Part shown: positions 15,989 through 22,232 of the stretch, piece after piece
Numbering within the stretch: the first letter of the stretch is position 1
How the letters are laid out: each line of letters opens with the position of its first letter
Assembly (NCBI GenBank): GCA_021820105.1
Contig: JAKAED010000015.1
Coordinates: 1 to 40,947 of the forward strand
DNA from: Actinomycetes bacterium
GTDB lineage: Bacteria; Actinomycetota; Thermoleophilia; Solirubrobacterales; Solirubrobacteraceae
DNA length: 40,947 nucleotides
Direction of reading: 5' to 3'
Made by a program: the position numbers and the translations under genes
Notes under the pieces: model-generated
Told to the model about the DNA's origin: nothing
The model's input: only the letters and a program-made list of their open reading frames with translations
Database searches by the model: none

Positions 15989-16279
15989 ATGACAACACCA
16001 CCGCTGCTCAACGGAGATGAGATCGCCGCCCGGTTGCTCGGGCTCGACTGGGAACTGGAGGGCGGGACGATCGTCAGAGACCTGCGCTTCGACGACTTTG
16101 CCGGGGCGATCGCCTTTGTGAACAGGGTCGCCGACATGGCCGAGACATACGACCACCACCCCGATATCCTGGTGCATGGGTGGAACAAGGTGAAGCTGAG
16201 TCTCACCAATCATGCGGCCGGTGGGTTGACAGAGGTCGACTTTGATATGGCCGCGCGTTTCGACGCGCTGGTTGCGTAG
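15989..16279 (+). CDS. phhB: Pterin-4a-carbinolamine dehydratase
   Basis: This 96-residue protein has the normal size for PCD/DCoH. It dehydrates 4a-hydroxytetrahydrobiopterin during aromatic amino acid hydroxylation, or acts in molybdopterin-related metabolism. The active-site block is visible: H56-H57-P58 in YDHHPDI, then NKVKLSLTNH with H75, and GGLTEVDFDMA. Most relatives have T-H in the second motif, and N74-H75 here is a mild variant. The ATG at 15989 lies 14 bp from the divergent neighbour. No phenylalanine hydroxylase is in the window. Confidence 0.92.
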   Translation: MTTPPLLNGDEIAARLLGLDWELEGGTIVRDLRFDDFAGAIAFVNRVADMAETYDHHPDILVHGWNKVKLSLTNHAAGGLTEVDFDMAARFDALVA

Positions 16280-16366
16280 TCACTGAATGAATAACGACCC
16301 AGAGCGAAGTCCCAGGCAAAGCCGTCGGCCCCGGCAGTGGGCGGGCATGGTTGCGGAGCGTCCGTT

Positions 16367-17695
16367 TTGACGGCACTCCTGATCGGCCTGACCTTTCTGC
16401 TCGTGCTCGTCAACGCCTTCTTCGTGATTGCGGAGTACGCGCTGGTGCGCTCCAGGCGGGCGCTGCTGGAGGAGATGGCGGAGGAGGGCTCCCGCGGCGC
16501 ACGGATCGCGCTGGCTCAGATGGAGGAGATCGGCGACTACATCTCCGCCTGCCAGGTGGGGATAACCATGGCTTCCATCGGCATCGGCGCCCTTGGTGAG
16601 CCGGGGATCGCGCATGCGTTGGAGTCGCTGTTCGGCAGGAGCTCGCACGAGGTTGCGGTCGCAATCTCGATCGTGATCGCCTACATCCTGATCACCTTCT
16701 TTCAGAGCACGCTCGGCGAGATCGTGCCGAAGCTCTACACGATTCAACATGCTGAGGGTCTTGCGCGCCGGATCGCGCCGCCGATGCAGACCTTCATCGT
16801 CATCTTCCGGCCGTTCATCAATGTGCTCAACAGCTCATCTGAGTGGACGCTGCGGCGTCTCGGGGTGGATCCGGATGCAGAGCCGGCGCACGGGACCCCG
16901 GAGGAGCTCAAGCGGCTGATCGCCGAGTCGCAGACGGGCGGTCAGATTGACGTCGGCGAAGCTGAGATGCTCACCGGCGTCTTCCATCTGCATGAGCAGG
17001 AGGCGCGACAGGTGATGACGCCGATCCCAGCGGTTGTGACCGTTGACGTCGCCGAGTCTGTCGGCGCCGCGCTCAGGCGGGCGGTGGCGACTGGTCACTC
17101 GCGCCTGGTCGTGATCCAGGATGAGGACCAGGATCAGGTGCTTGGCATCGTCCACGTCAACCAGCTGATCAGACTGCTGATGAACGGCGGTGATGAGGAG
17201 GCGAGCTTCAACACGCTTGTCAGAGAGGCCCCGATCTTCCCCGAGACCAAGCCGCTGGATGATCTGCTGGCTGATCTGCAGCGTGAGCGCACGGAGATGG
17301 GGGTCGTGGTTGACGAGTACGGCCGTACGGCCGGGATCGTCACGATCGAGGACATCATCGAGGAGGTTGTGGGGGAGATCGCCGACGAAACCGACCCCGC
17401 CGGTGGTGCGGTTCGCCGGCTGGCCAACGGCGACTGGTTCGTGCGTGGGCACGTGGCCATCACCGATCTTGAGGACTACGGGTTGGAGCTTCCCGTCGAT
17501 ACAGACGCGTACAACTCGGTTGGAGGTTTTGTCTTCGCTGAGCTCGGACGCTTGCCCAAGCGCGGTGACTCGATCCGGGCCAATGGCTATTCGATCAGGG
17601 TCGAGTCGGTGCGTCAGAACCGGATCGAGGCGGTACGGATCCGAGAGCGCCGAGACCCATCGGAGCGCCACGAGTCGGAGCGACGTGAATCTTAA
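16367..17695 (+). CDS. CNNM/CorC (HlyC) family membrane transporter with CBS domains
   Basis: From the TTG at 16367 the protein has 442 residues, preceded by GCGGAG. An alternative GTG start at 16337 adds ten unlikely residues. It contains an N-terminal DUF21 membrane domain of three to four helices (LTALLIGLTFLLVLVNAFFV, and ISIVIAYILITFFQSTLGEIVPK with the conserved GE-x-x-PK). A pair of CBS domains follows (about 210-330, with RQVMTPIPAVVTVD and GVVVDEYGRTAGIVT). The C-terminal CorC_HlyC domain contains GHVAITDLEDY and NSVGGFVFAELGRLP. Members export or import Mg2+ and Co2+, although they are often labelled hemolysins. The CBS pair probably senses nucleotides. The very C-terminus is a charged Arg/Glu/Ser tail. 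Confidence 0.92.
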   Translation: MTALLIGLTFLLVLVNAFFVIAEYALVRSRRALLEEMAEEGSRGARIALAQMEEIGDYISACQVGITMASIGIGALGEPGIAHALESLFGRSSHEVAVAISIVIAYILITFFQSTLGEIVPKLYTIQHAEGLARRIAPPMQTFIVIFRPFINVLNSSSEWTLRRLGVDPDAEPAHGTPEELKRLIAESQTGGQIDVGEAEMLTGVFHLHEQEARQVMTPIPAVVTVDVAESVGAALRRAVATGHSRLVVIQDEDQDQVLGIVHVNQLIRLLMNGGDEEASFNTLVREAPIFPETKPLDDLLADLQRERTEMGVVVDEYGRTAGIVTIEDIIEEVVGEIADETDPAGGAVRRLANGDWFVRGHVAITDLEDYGLELPVDTDAYNSVGGFVFAELGRLPKRGDSIRANGYSIRVESVRQNRIEAVRIRERRDPSERHESERRES

Positions 17696-17850
17696 GAAAG
17701 CCGGGATGGCTCGTCTTCACCGAGTTTCGTGGGTGCACGCGAGGCCCCGGCCCTCGAGTCATTAGTTACAATTACAGGATCGCAACACCGGCGGCGCGCA
17801 AACCGTTGCGGTTCGCGCCCCAGCTTTACCCGGTGGTTGAGAGGAGAGAG

Positions 17851-17958
17851 ATGAAGCCGGCCCCCGTGGCCGGCTTCAACATTTCCAGGGCGTCCAGCGT
17901 CAATCGCTGTTCCGGGTCGGCTCCATGCCGTCATACGGAAACCGGCCCACATTGCTGA
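17851..17958 (+). CDS. Mini-ORF with a Shine-Dalgarno sequence (35 aa), unproven
   Basis: GAGAGGAGAGAG precedes an ATG that opens a 35-codon frame beginning MKPAPVAGF and ending GPHC. The peptide has three cysteines in its second half. The first codons also form a perfect hairpin at 17852-17878, so this may equally be a transcript leader or terminator rather than a gene. No family resemblance is seen. Its stop at 17956 lies within the loop of the next hairpin. Confidence 0.25.
   Translation: MKPAPVAGFNISRASSVNRCSGSAPCRHTETGPHC
17852..17878 (+). terminator. Perfect 11-bp hairpin, terminator or leader structure
   Basis: TGAAGCCGGCC (17852-17862) and GGCCGGCTTCA (17868-17878) pair completely around a CCCGT loop, followed by ACATTT. 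It resembles a rho-independent terminator with a very short T-run. It also covers the first codons of the mini-ORF that begins at 17851, so it could instead control its translation. Confidence 0.45.
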
Positions 17959-17967
17959 GGGCCGGTT
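17940..17967 (+). terminator. Perfect 9-bp hairpin
   Basis: AACCGGCCC (17940-17948) pairs with GGGCCGGTT (17959-17967) across a ten-base loop. The sequence after it is CCGCGCTTCT, then a strong Shine-Dalgarno sequence GGGGAGGAGG. It may terminate transcription or insulate the two mini-ORFs from each other. Confidence 0.4.
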
Positions 17968-17994
17968 CCGCGCTTCTGGGGAGGAGGTGCTGCT

Positions 17995-18015
17995 ATGAGG
18001 TACGTCGCACTATGA
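17995..18015 (+). CDS. Six-codon leader-peptide-like ORF (MRYVAL)
   Basis: A near-ideal Shine-Dalgarno sequence, GGGGAGGAGG, lies seven to eight bases before an ATG that opens only six codons (M-R-Y-V-A-L) before TGA. The stop overlaps the ATG of the next mini-ORF as ATGA. A strong ribosome site on so short a frame suggests a leader peptide. Expression is unproven. Confidence 0.25.
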   Translation: MRYVAL

Positions 18016-18089
18016 AAGATGGCTCCGCGACCTCAATCTTGATTAAATTCATGTTAGGGAAACATGTAGAAATTGCAACCCCCTGTTAG
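18012..18089 (+). CDS. Coupled 25-codon mini-ORF in AT-rich DNA, unproven
   Basis: The ATG overlaps the TGA of the six-codon frame (ATGA), an arrangement for translational coupling. The predicted peptide starts MKDGSATSIL, is hydrophobic in the middle (ILIKFMLG) and ends in ATPC. The codons are much AT-richer than elsewhere in the window. The stop lies inside an inverted repeat: GAAATTGC (18069-18076) pairs with GCAATTTC (18089-18096). A second inverted repeat, CATGTT-AGGGA-AACATG, lies within it at 18050-18066. No known family was recognised. Confidence 0.25.
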   Translation: MKDGSATSILIKFMLGKHVEIATPC

Positions 18090-18287
18090 CAATTTCGCAC
18101 CGAAAACGAGACTCATGCAGCCGTGGGTGCGCTCAGCCGATGGCCGGCGCCGGCTCCTGTCTAGAACGTTCGTCCACATTTCGCGCACCCACTCCACCGG
18201 TCTGCCTCACGCACCGAAAACATGCCTGTCGGAGATCCGGCAGGTCGGATACCACCCCCCGGGCATAGGGGTGGCCAGCTCAGACTC

Positions 18288-18323
18288 GTCGGGGGTGCAG
18301 ACATGAGGTCGACCACCCCCGAC
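18288..18323. terminator. Perfect 10-bp hairpin near the end of the gene-poor region
   Basis: GTCGGGGGTG (18288-18297) pairs with CACCCCCGAC (18314-18323) across a 16-base loop that itself contains a GTCGAC palindrome. It lies 67 bp beyond the 3' end of the minus-strand gene that ends at 18390, so it may terminate that transcript. There is no T-tract. Confidence 0.45.
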
Positions 18324-18389
18324 GCGCTGGGCATCCCGCGGCATTCACGGTGCGCTCCGCCGCGGGGCAACCGCTCAGCGGGCGAGAGC

Positions 18390-18692
18390 TCAGTGGTGTG
18401 CGTCTAGCGCGCGGGCCTGATCGGCGGTGAGGCTGGCCAGCGGCCGAAGTCCCTCCTCCGGTGCGTGGCCGCGCACCTCGCCGTCAAAGGCGATGGTGTT
18501 CAGCCGAGCGATCTCACGCTCGCCGGCGACGCGCGCCGGGTGGCCTGCTGGAAGCCCAGCGATCAAAGCTCTGATCCTGGTCCGCAGCTGCATCGCGAAG
18601 TGAGGGGTGGAGGCGCCCATCAGGGCCTGCACGTCCTCAAGCGTCACTTCATGTCCGGGCCGCAGCCGCTCAGGGTTCTCTGCTTGGCTCAT
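18390..18692 (-). CDS. Small conserved-looking protein of unknown function
   Basis: This 100-residue soluble protein has no signal peptide or membrane segment. It is predicted mostly helical, with RLRPGHEVTLEDVQALMGAS near the start, a central Arg-rich helix (LRTRIRALIAGLP) and a tail with LTADQARALDAHH. I recognise no domain. Good codon usage and a compact position 12 bp after the stop of the thioesterase gene on the same strand support a real gene, probably co-transcribed with it. The histidines and the MGASTPHFA segment might bind a ligand, but nothing firm can be said. Confidence 0.65.
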   Translation of the reverse strand: MSQAENPERLRPGHEVTLEDVQALMGASTPHFAMQLRTRIRALIAGLPAGHPARVAGEREIARLNTIAFDGEVRGHAPEEGLRPLASLTADQARALDAHH

Positions 18693-18704
18693 CGCAGCGG
18701 AAGC

Positions 18705-19217
18705 TTAGTCAGCCATCAGCGTGAATGCCTTGCGGCCATGTTCGATCGCCTCCCGCTCGGCCAGCCGGTGCCTGCGTCTGATCTCGGCCTCCTGCATACG
18801 CCTTTGCTCGTCCAGCGTGCGCGGCTCAATCGGCGGGACTGCTGTTGGTCGTCCCGCATCGTCCAGGGCGACAAACGTCAGATAGGCGGTGCTGGCGTGG
18901 AGCACCTCGCCGCTGCGGGGGTCTTCGGCCTCGACACGCACCCCGACCTCCATCGACGTCCTCCACGCGGCATTGACCGTGGCGGTGAAGGTCACGAGCT
19001 GGCCGATCTTGATCGGCACCAGGAACGACATCCTGTCGATGCTGGCCGTCACCGTTCGCCGCCGGGAATGTCTGACGCTGGCGACGCCCGCAGCCTCGTC
19101 AACGAGCTTCATGATCGTTCCGCCGTGAATGTCGCGGTTGGAGTTTGCGTCGGCGATCCCCATCCAGTGCGCCAGGACGGTCGTCGACTCCGAAGGAGAG
19201 CGGGGGTTCACCGTCAT
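18705..19217 (-). CDS. Acyl-CoA thioesterase, hotdog fold (YciA/BACH-like)
   Basis: This 170-residue protein hydrolyses acyl-CoA to free acid and CoA. The family core is present: DIHGGTIMKLVDEAAGVAS, with the Asp/Gly pair of the active-site helix, then a beta strand with TASIDRMSFLVPIKIGQLV. A further strand, EVGVRVEAEDPRSGE, is typical of the BACH/YciA group. The C-terminal 35 residues form a charged helix (RRMQEAEIRRRHRLAERE). The ATG at 19217 is divergent from pspA 83 bp away. The chain-length preference cannot be inferred. Confidence 0.87.
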   Translation of the reverse strand: MTVNPRSPSESTTVLAHWMGIADANSNRDIHGGTIMKLVDEAAGVASVRHSRRRTVTASIDRMSFLVPIKIGQLVTFTATVNAAWRTSMEVGVRVEAEDPRSGEVLHASTAYLTFVALDDAGRPTAVPPIEPRTLDEQRRMQEAEIRRRHRLAEREAIEHGRKAFTLMAD

Positions 19218-19300
19218 TACGTTAGTCCTTTGCCAACTCGTGGCACGCTGCGCGACGATACCCTTGAGCTTACGTTCTGACCCCTTTCAAGGAGGATGCG

Positions 19301-20227
19301 ATGCCGGGCCTGACCGGGCGCATGTCGACAGTCGTCAAAGCCAAGATCTCGAAGCTGCTCGACAAGGCCGAGGATCCTTCTGAGACGCTCGAGTACAGCT
19401 ACCAGAAGCAACTCGAGCAGCTGCAGAATGTCAAGAAGGGCATTGCTGATGTCGTGACCGCAAAGAAGCGGTTGCAGGCTCAGGAGACGGGCTTTCAGCA
19501 GCAGGTGGTCAAGCTCGATACGCAGGCGCGGCAGGCGGTCGCCGCCGGTCGGGAAGATCTTGCGCGGGCTGCGCTTGAGCGCAAGAACGTGGTTCAGACG
19601 GAGCTGCAGTCGCTTGACGAGCAGGTCAAGGAACTTGAGCAGCAACAGGAGTCGCTGACCCAGGCGGAGCAGAACCTGCGCGCCAAGATCGAGCAGTTCC
19701 GTACCAAGAAGGAGGTCATCAAGGCCCAGTACTCCGCCGCCGAGGCGCAGGTGCGGATCTCCGAGGCAGCGACCGGCGTTGGCAGCGAGATGGCCGACGT
19801 TGGCATGGCGATGCAGCGGGCGATCGATAAGACTGAGTCGATGAAGGCGCGCGCCAGCGCCGTTCAGGAGCTTGAGGCCGCCGGCACCTTCGAGGATTTC
19901 ACGGCCATTGGCTCAGGCGAGGACGACATTGACCGCCAACTGCGCCAGCTCTCCAGCAGCAGCGCTGTTGACTCAGAGCTCGAGAAGCTGAAGGCTGAAC
20001 TCGGTTCGGGCCAGAGCCAGGGCGAACTGTCCGCCGGGCCGGAGGATGAGCCGGAGCTGGCCGAACCACAGGCTGCCACGCCGGAGCTGGCCGAACCACA
20101 GGCTGCCACGCCGGAGGCGACTGGACCCGCGACTGGGGTGGACGAACCGCCCGCCGACGCTCAGCCGCAGACGGCCGCAGACCAGTCCCAGCACGGCGCC
20201 GCTTCACCTGAGTTCGAATCAGACTGA
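19301..20227 (+). CDS. pspA: PspA/IM30-family membrane-stress protein with acidic tail
   Basis: This 308-residue protein is predicted almost entirely coiled coil over residues 25-225, beginning with MSTVVKAKISKLLDKAEDP, the amphipathic membrane-binding N-terminus, and YSYQKQLEQLQNVKKGIADV. PspA/IM30 (Vipp1) proteins form oligomers on the inner face of the membrane and protect it under stress. An ideal Shine-Dalgarno sequence, AAGGAGGA, precedes ATG 19301. The last 75 residues are an acidic Pro/Ala/Glu-rich tail that is longer than in typical PspA (220-260 residues) and contains a perfect tandem duplication. It converges on a phosphopantetheinyl transferase gene 15 bp away. Confidence 0.93.
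   Translation: MPGLTGRMSTVVKAKISKLLDKAEDPSETLEYSYQKQLEQLQNVKKGIADVVTAKKRLQAQETGFQQQVVKLDTQARQAVAAGREDLARAALERKNVVQTELQSLDEQVKELEQQQESLTQAEQNLRAKIEQFRTKKEVIKAQYSAAEAQVRISEAATGVGSEMADVGMAMQRAIDKTESMKARASAVQELEAAGTFEDFTAIGSGEDDIDRQLRQLSSSSAVDSELEKLKAELGSGQSQGELSAGPEDEPELAEPQAATPELAEPQAATPEATGPATGVDEPPADAQPQTAADQSQHGAASPEFESD
20051..20110 (+). repeat. Perfect 30-bp tandem duplication in pspA
   Basis: Two identical 30-bp units (20051-20080 and 20081-20110) encode the ten-residue unit PELAEPQAAT twice in the acidic tail of PspA. A partial third copy of six bases follows. The exact nucleotide identity indicates a recent duplication or slippage, and the site may vary in copy number. Confidence 0.97.
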
Positions 20228-20242
20228 CGTCCGCGCGCGGCT

Positions 20243-20875
20243 TCAGGTCCAGGTGAACCGCCTGAGCGAGAGCTCCGGCGGTTCACTGCGCTCGTTGTTG
20301 AAGGCAATCGCCACAGCCGCGCGGTAGGCGGGCTGCTCAGACAGCCGTAAATCTCGGCACAGCCAACCGCCTGCCACACCGTCATCCAGCACATCGATCT
20401 CGCCGACGGCCACGTAGGAGCCCGCGCCCCGCGCCTTGATCACCGCCTCCTTGCGTACCCACAAGCGCAGCAACTCCTGCGGCAGTGTGGTTGTGTCGGG
20501 AAGGCGACCCAGATGCTCGCGCTCCCGGGAAGTGCAGATCCGGTTGGCGAACCACTCCCTGGAGACCGCGCGATGCGGTGCCTGCACGTCCACACCGACC
20601 ACCGTGGCTGCGGTCACCGCCAACAGCGCAAGCTGCTCAGAGTGAGAGAGGTTGAACTGCAGCGGCTCACCGCGCAGCCGCGGCTTGCCGGCGTCATTGC
20701 GCTCAAACTCGAGCGCCTCCGGCGGGACGCCCAGGTAAGCGCCGAGCAGCGCGTCCTGGGCCAGGTGCGCGAGTTCCCGACGGCGCGCCTTGACCGGGTC
20801 ATCCAGTGCGATCAACCACACGTGGACGGCGGCCTCATCCAGCTCTGGCGGGTTAGCGTCAGGCAAGGCAATCAA
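20243..20875 (-). CDS. 4'-phosphopantetheinyl transferase, Sfp type
   Basis: This enzyme moves the phosphopantetheine arm of CoA onto carrier proteins of fatty acid, polyketide or peptide synthases. The Sfp-family motifs are visible: PLQFNLSHSE, VVGVDVQ with the metal-binding acid, and WVRKEAVIKARG. Starting at the TTG at 20875 gives 210 residues. The frame is open to an ATG at 20932, which would give 229 residues but overlap the divergent MFS start, so I prefer the shorter form. No biosynthetic cluster is in the window, so the carrier protein is unknown. It may be the general PPTase of the cell. Confidence 0.85.
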   Translation of the reverse strand: MIALPDANPPELDEAAVHVWLIALDDPVKARRRELAHLAQDALLGAYLGVPPEALEFERNDAGKPRLRGEPLQFNLSHSEQLALLAVTAATVVGVDVQAPHRAVSREWFANRICTSREREHLGRLPDTTTLPQELLRLWVRKEAVIKARGAGSYVAVGEIDVLDDGVAGGWLCRDLRLSEQPAYRAAVAIAFNNERSEPPELSLRRFTWT

Positions 20876-20919
20876 CCTAGCAGCGCGAAAACGACGCGCG
20901 GCGCGCAATACTGAGTTTG

Positions 20920-22203
20920 ATGTCCAGTACAACTAATCCACGCCGCGGCCGCCGCGGCCGCCGCTCCAGGGGCGGAAACGAAGAGGGCCGCGAGCCGATT
21001 CCACGCGCGGCCTGGCTCGGTCTCATCGCCTGCACCGCCGCCGCAGCCCTGCTGCAGTTGGACGGCACCGTGATCACGGTCGCGCTGCCGGTCGTCGCAC
21101 GCGACCTCAAGGTCGCCAATTCCTCCACCTCGCTGGTGCTGAGTGCCTACTTCGTGCCGTACGCGCTGCTCCTGTTCCCCGGCGGAAAACTGGTGGATCG
21201 ACTTGGCGCACGCCGGGTGGCGCTGCTGGGTCTGGGCATCTTCGCACTCGGAGCCGCGCTCGGAGCGGTTGTCTCGGATCTCACGCTGCTCTGCGTGACG
21301 CGCGTCGTGCAGGGCATCGGCGCGGGTCTCGTCAGTCCGGCGGCTTTGGCCGGTGCGGTCAGTGGCTTCCCGCCGGAGCGGCGCGGCACCGCGCTCGGTA
21401 TCTGGGGCGCGAGTGCCGGCCTCTCCAATCTCGTCGGTCCGCTGCTCGGAGGTGTGCTCACGGTCGCATTCGGGTGGCGCGCGGCCTGGTGGGCGCTGGT
21501 CCCGCTGGCGTTCTTCACAGCGATGGCGATTGTGCGAAACCTGCCGGCGATGGTGCACGAACCGCCGGAGCACGGTACCGGCCGAATCCTCAACGCCACG
21601 GTCGTGGCGGCCGCTGGGGTGGCCGCTCTGACATTTGCCGTGATGATCGGCACCTTCTATCTGGCCGAGCAGTACCTGCAGAAGGCGGCCGGCTATTCCG
21701 CGCTTGGCGCGAGCGCCGTGCTTGTCGTGGTCGCACTGCTCGTGGGCATGGCCGCGCCCGTTGCCGGACGCCTGGTTGACAGTCGCGGCGAGCGGCCGAC
21801 GACGATGCTGGGGTTCGTCGGTACCGGTGTCGGCCTGGCCGTGCTGGCGATCCCCGGCGTGCCGTTGCACGGTCTGATCACGCTGATCCCGCTGGTGCCG
21901 GTCGGCCTCGGACTCGGGATGCTGTTCGTGCCCGTCTCTCGCGCCGCCTTGAACGCTGTGCCCGAGGTGATGCACGGCCGGACCTCCGCGGTCCTGTCCG
22001 CCGCGCGCCTGGTCGGCGCCGGCGTCGGCGCAGGTCTCTCCGGCATCGCATTGACCTCCGGCGCGACGGACTCTGCCCTCCACACCACAATGCTCGTTGG
22101 AGCTCTGGCCTGTGCTTTGATCGGGATTCCGCTCACGATGCAGTTTGGCAAGGGCGGGGCACGCGCTCCGCAGGGCCTTGCCAACCCGGTCGAGGCAGCC
22201 TGA
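20920..22203 (+). CDS. MFS transporter, drug-exporter type
   Basis: This is a 427-residue membrane protein with about 12 transmembrane helices. The first loop has motif A, GGKLVDRLGARRV. Motif C is visible in ASAGLSNLVGPLLGG, which marks export by proton antiport. The N-terminal 30 residues are an Arg-rich cytoplasmic segment (PRRGRRGRRSRGG) encoded by a GC-rich CCGCGG-type repetitive stretch. The DGTVITVALPVVARDL pattern fits the DHA2/EmrB-like group, although most members have 14 helices. The ATG at 20920 was chosen over a TTG one codon earlier. The substrate is unknown. lysA follows 29 bp later without an obvious terminator. Confidence 0.88.
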   Translation: MSSTTNPRRGRRGRRSRGGNEEGREPIPRAAWLGLIACTAAAALLQLDGTVITVALPVVARDLKVANSSTSLVLSAYFVPYALLLFPGGKLVDRLGARRVALLGLGIFALGAALGAVVSDLTLLCVTRVVQGIGAGLVSPAALAGAVSGFPPERRGTALGIWGASAGLSNLVGPLLGGVLTVAFGWRAAWWALVPLAFFTAMAIVRNLPAMVHEPPEHGTGRILNATVVAAAGVAALTFAVMIGTFYLAEQYLQKAAGYSALGASAVLVVVALLVGMAAPVAGRLVDSRGERPTTMLGFVGTGVGLAVLAIPGVPLHGLITLIPLVPVGLGLGMLFVPVSRAALNAVPEVMHGRTSAVLSAARLVGAGVGAGLSGIALTSGATDSALHTTMLVGALACALIGIPLTMQFGKGGARAPQGLANPVEAA

Positions 22204-22232
22204 GCGCGCCAGGCATGGCATGATCGGCGCCC

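Larger units (their letters stand above)
17696..18389. other. Gene-poor structured region with mini-ORFs and multiple inverted repeats
   Basis: About 700 bp between two converging genes hold no conventional gene on either strand. The segment 18010-18110 is much AT-richer than the rest of the window. A TACAAT (-10-like) hexamer lies at 17767-17772, without a matching -35. A bulged hairpin follows at 17793-17819: GGCGCG + AACCG pairs with CGGTT + CGCGCC. Further inverted repeats are listed separately. CGCACCGAAAAC is repeated exactly at 18096-18107 and 18210-18221. GTGGGTGCGC (18123-18132) pairs with GCGCACCCAC (18183-18192) around the palindrome GCCGGCGCCGGC. CCACCCC (18252-18258) pairs with GGGGTGG (18268-18274). 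I found no tmRNA, RNase P RNA or SRP RNA signature. Confidence 0.6.

Noticed and set aside
18161-18370. A 69-codon minus-strand frame in the gene-poor region
   Set aside because: It has no Shine-Dalgarno sequence and no family, and it runs through two perfect hairpins, so coding is unlikely.
17696-18389. A known structured RNA (tmRNA, RNase P RNA, SRP RNA or a cobalamin/Mg riboswitch) in the gene-poor region
   Set aside because: I looked for the conserved cores (such as GGAAAGTCC for RNase P and the tmRNA tRNA-like end) on both strands and did not find them. A covariance search would settle this.
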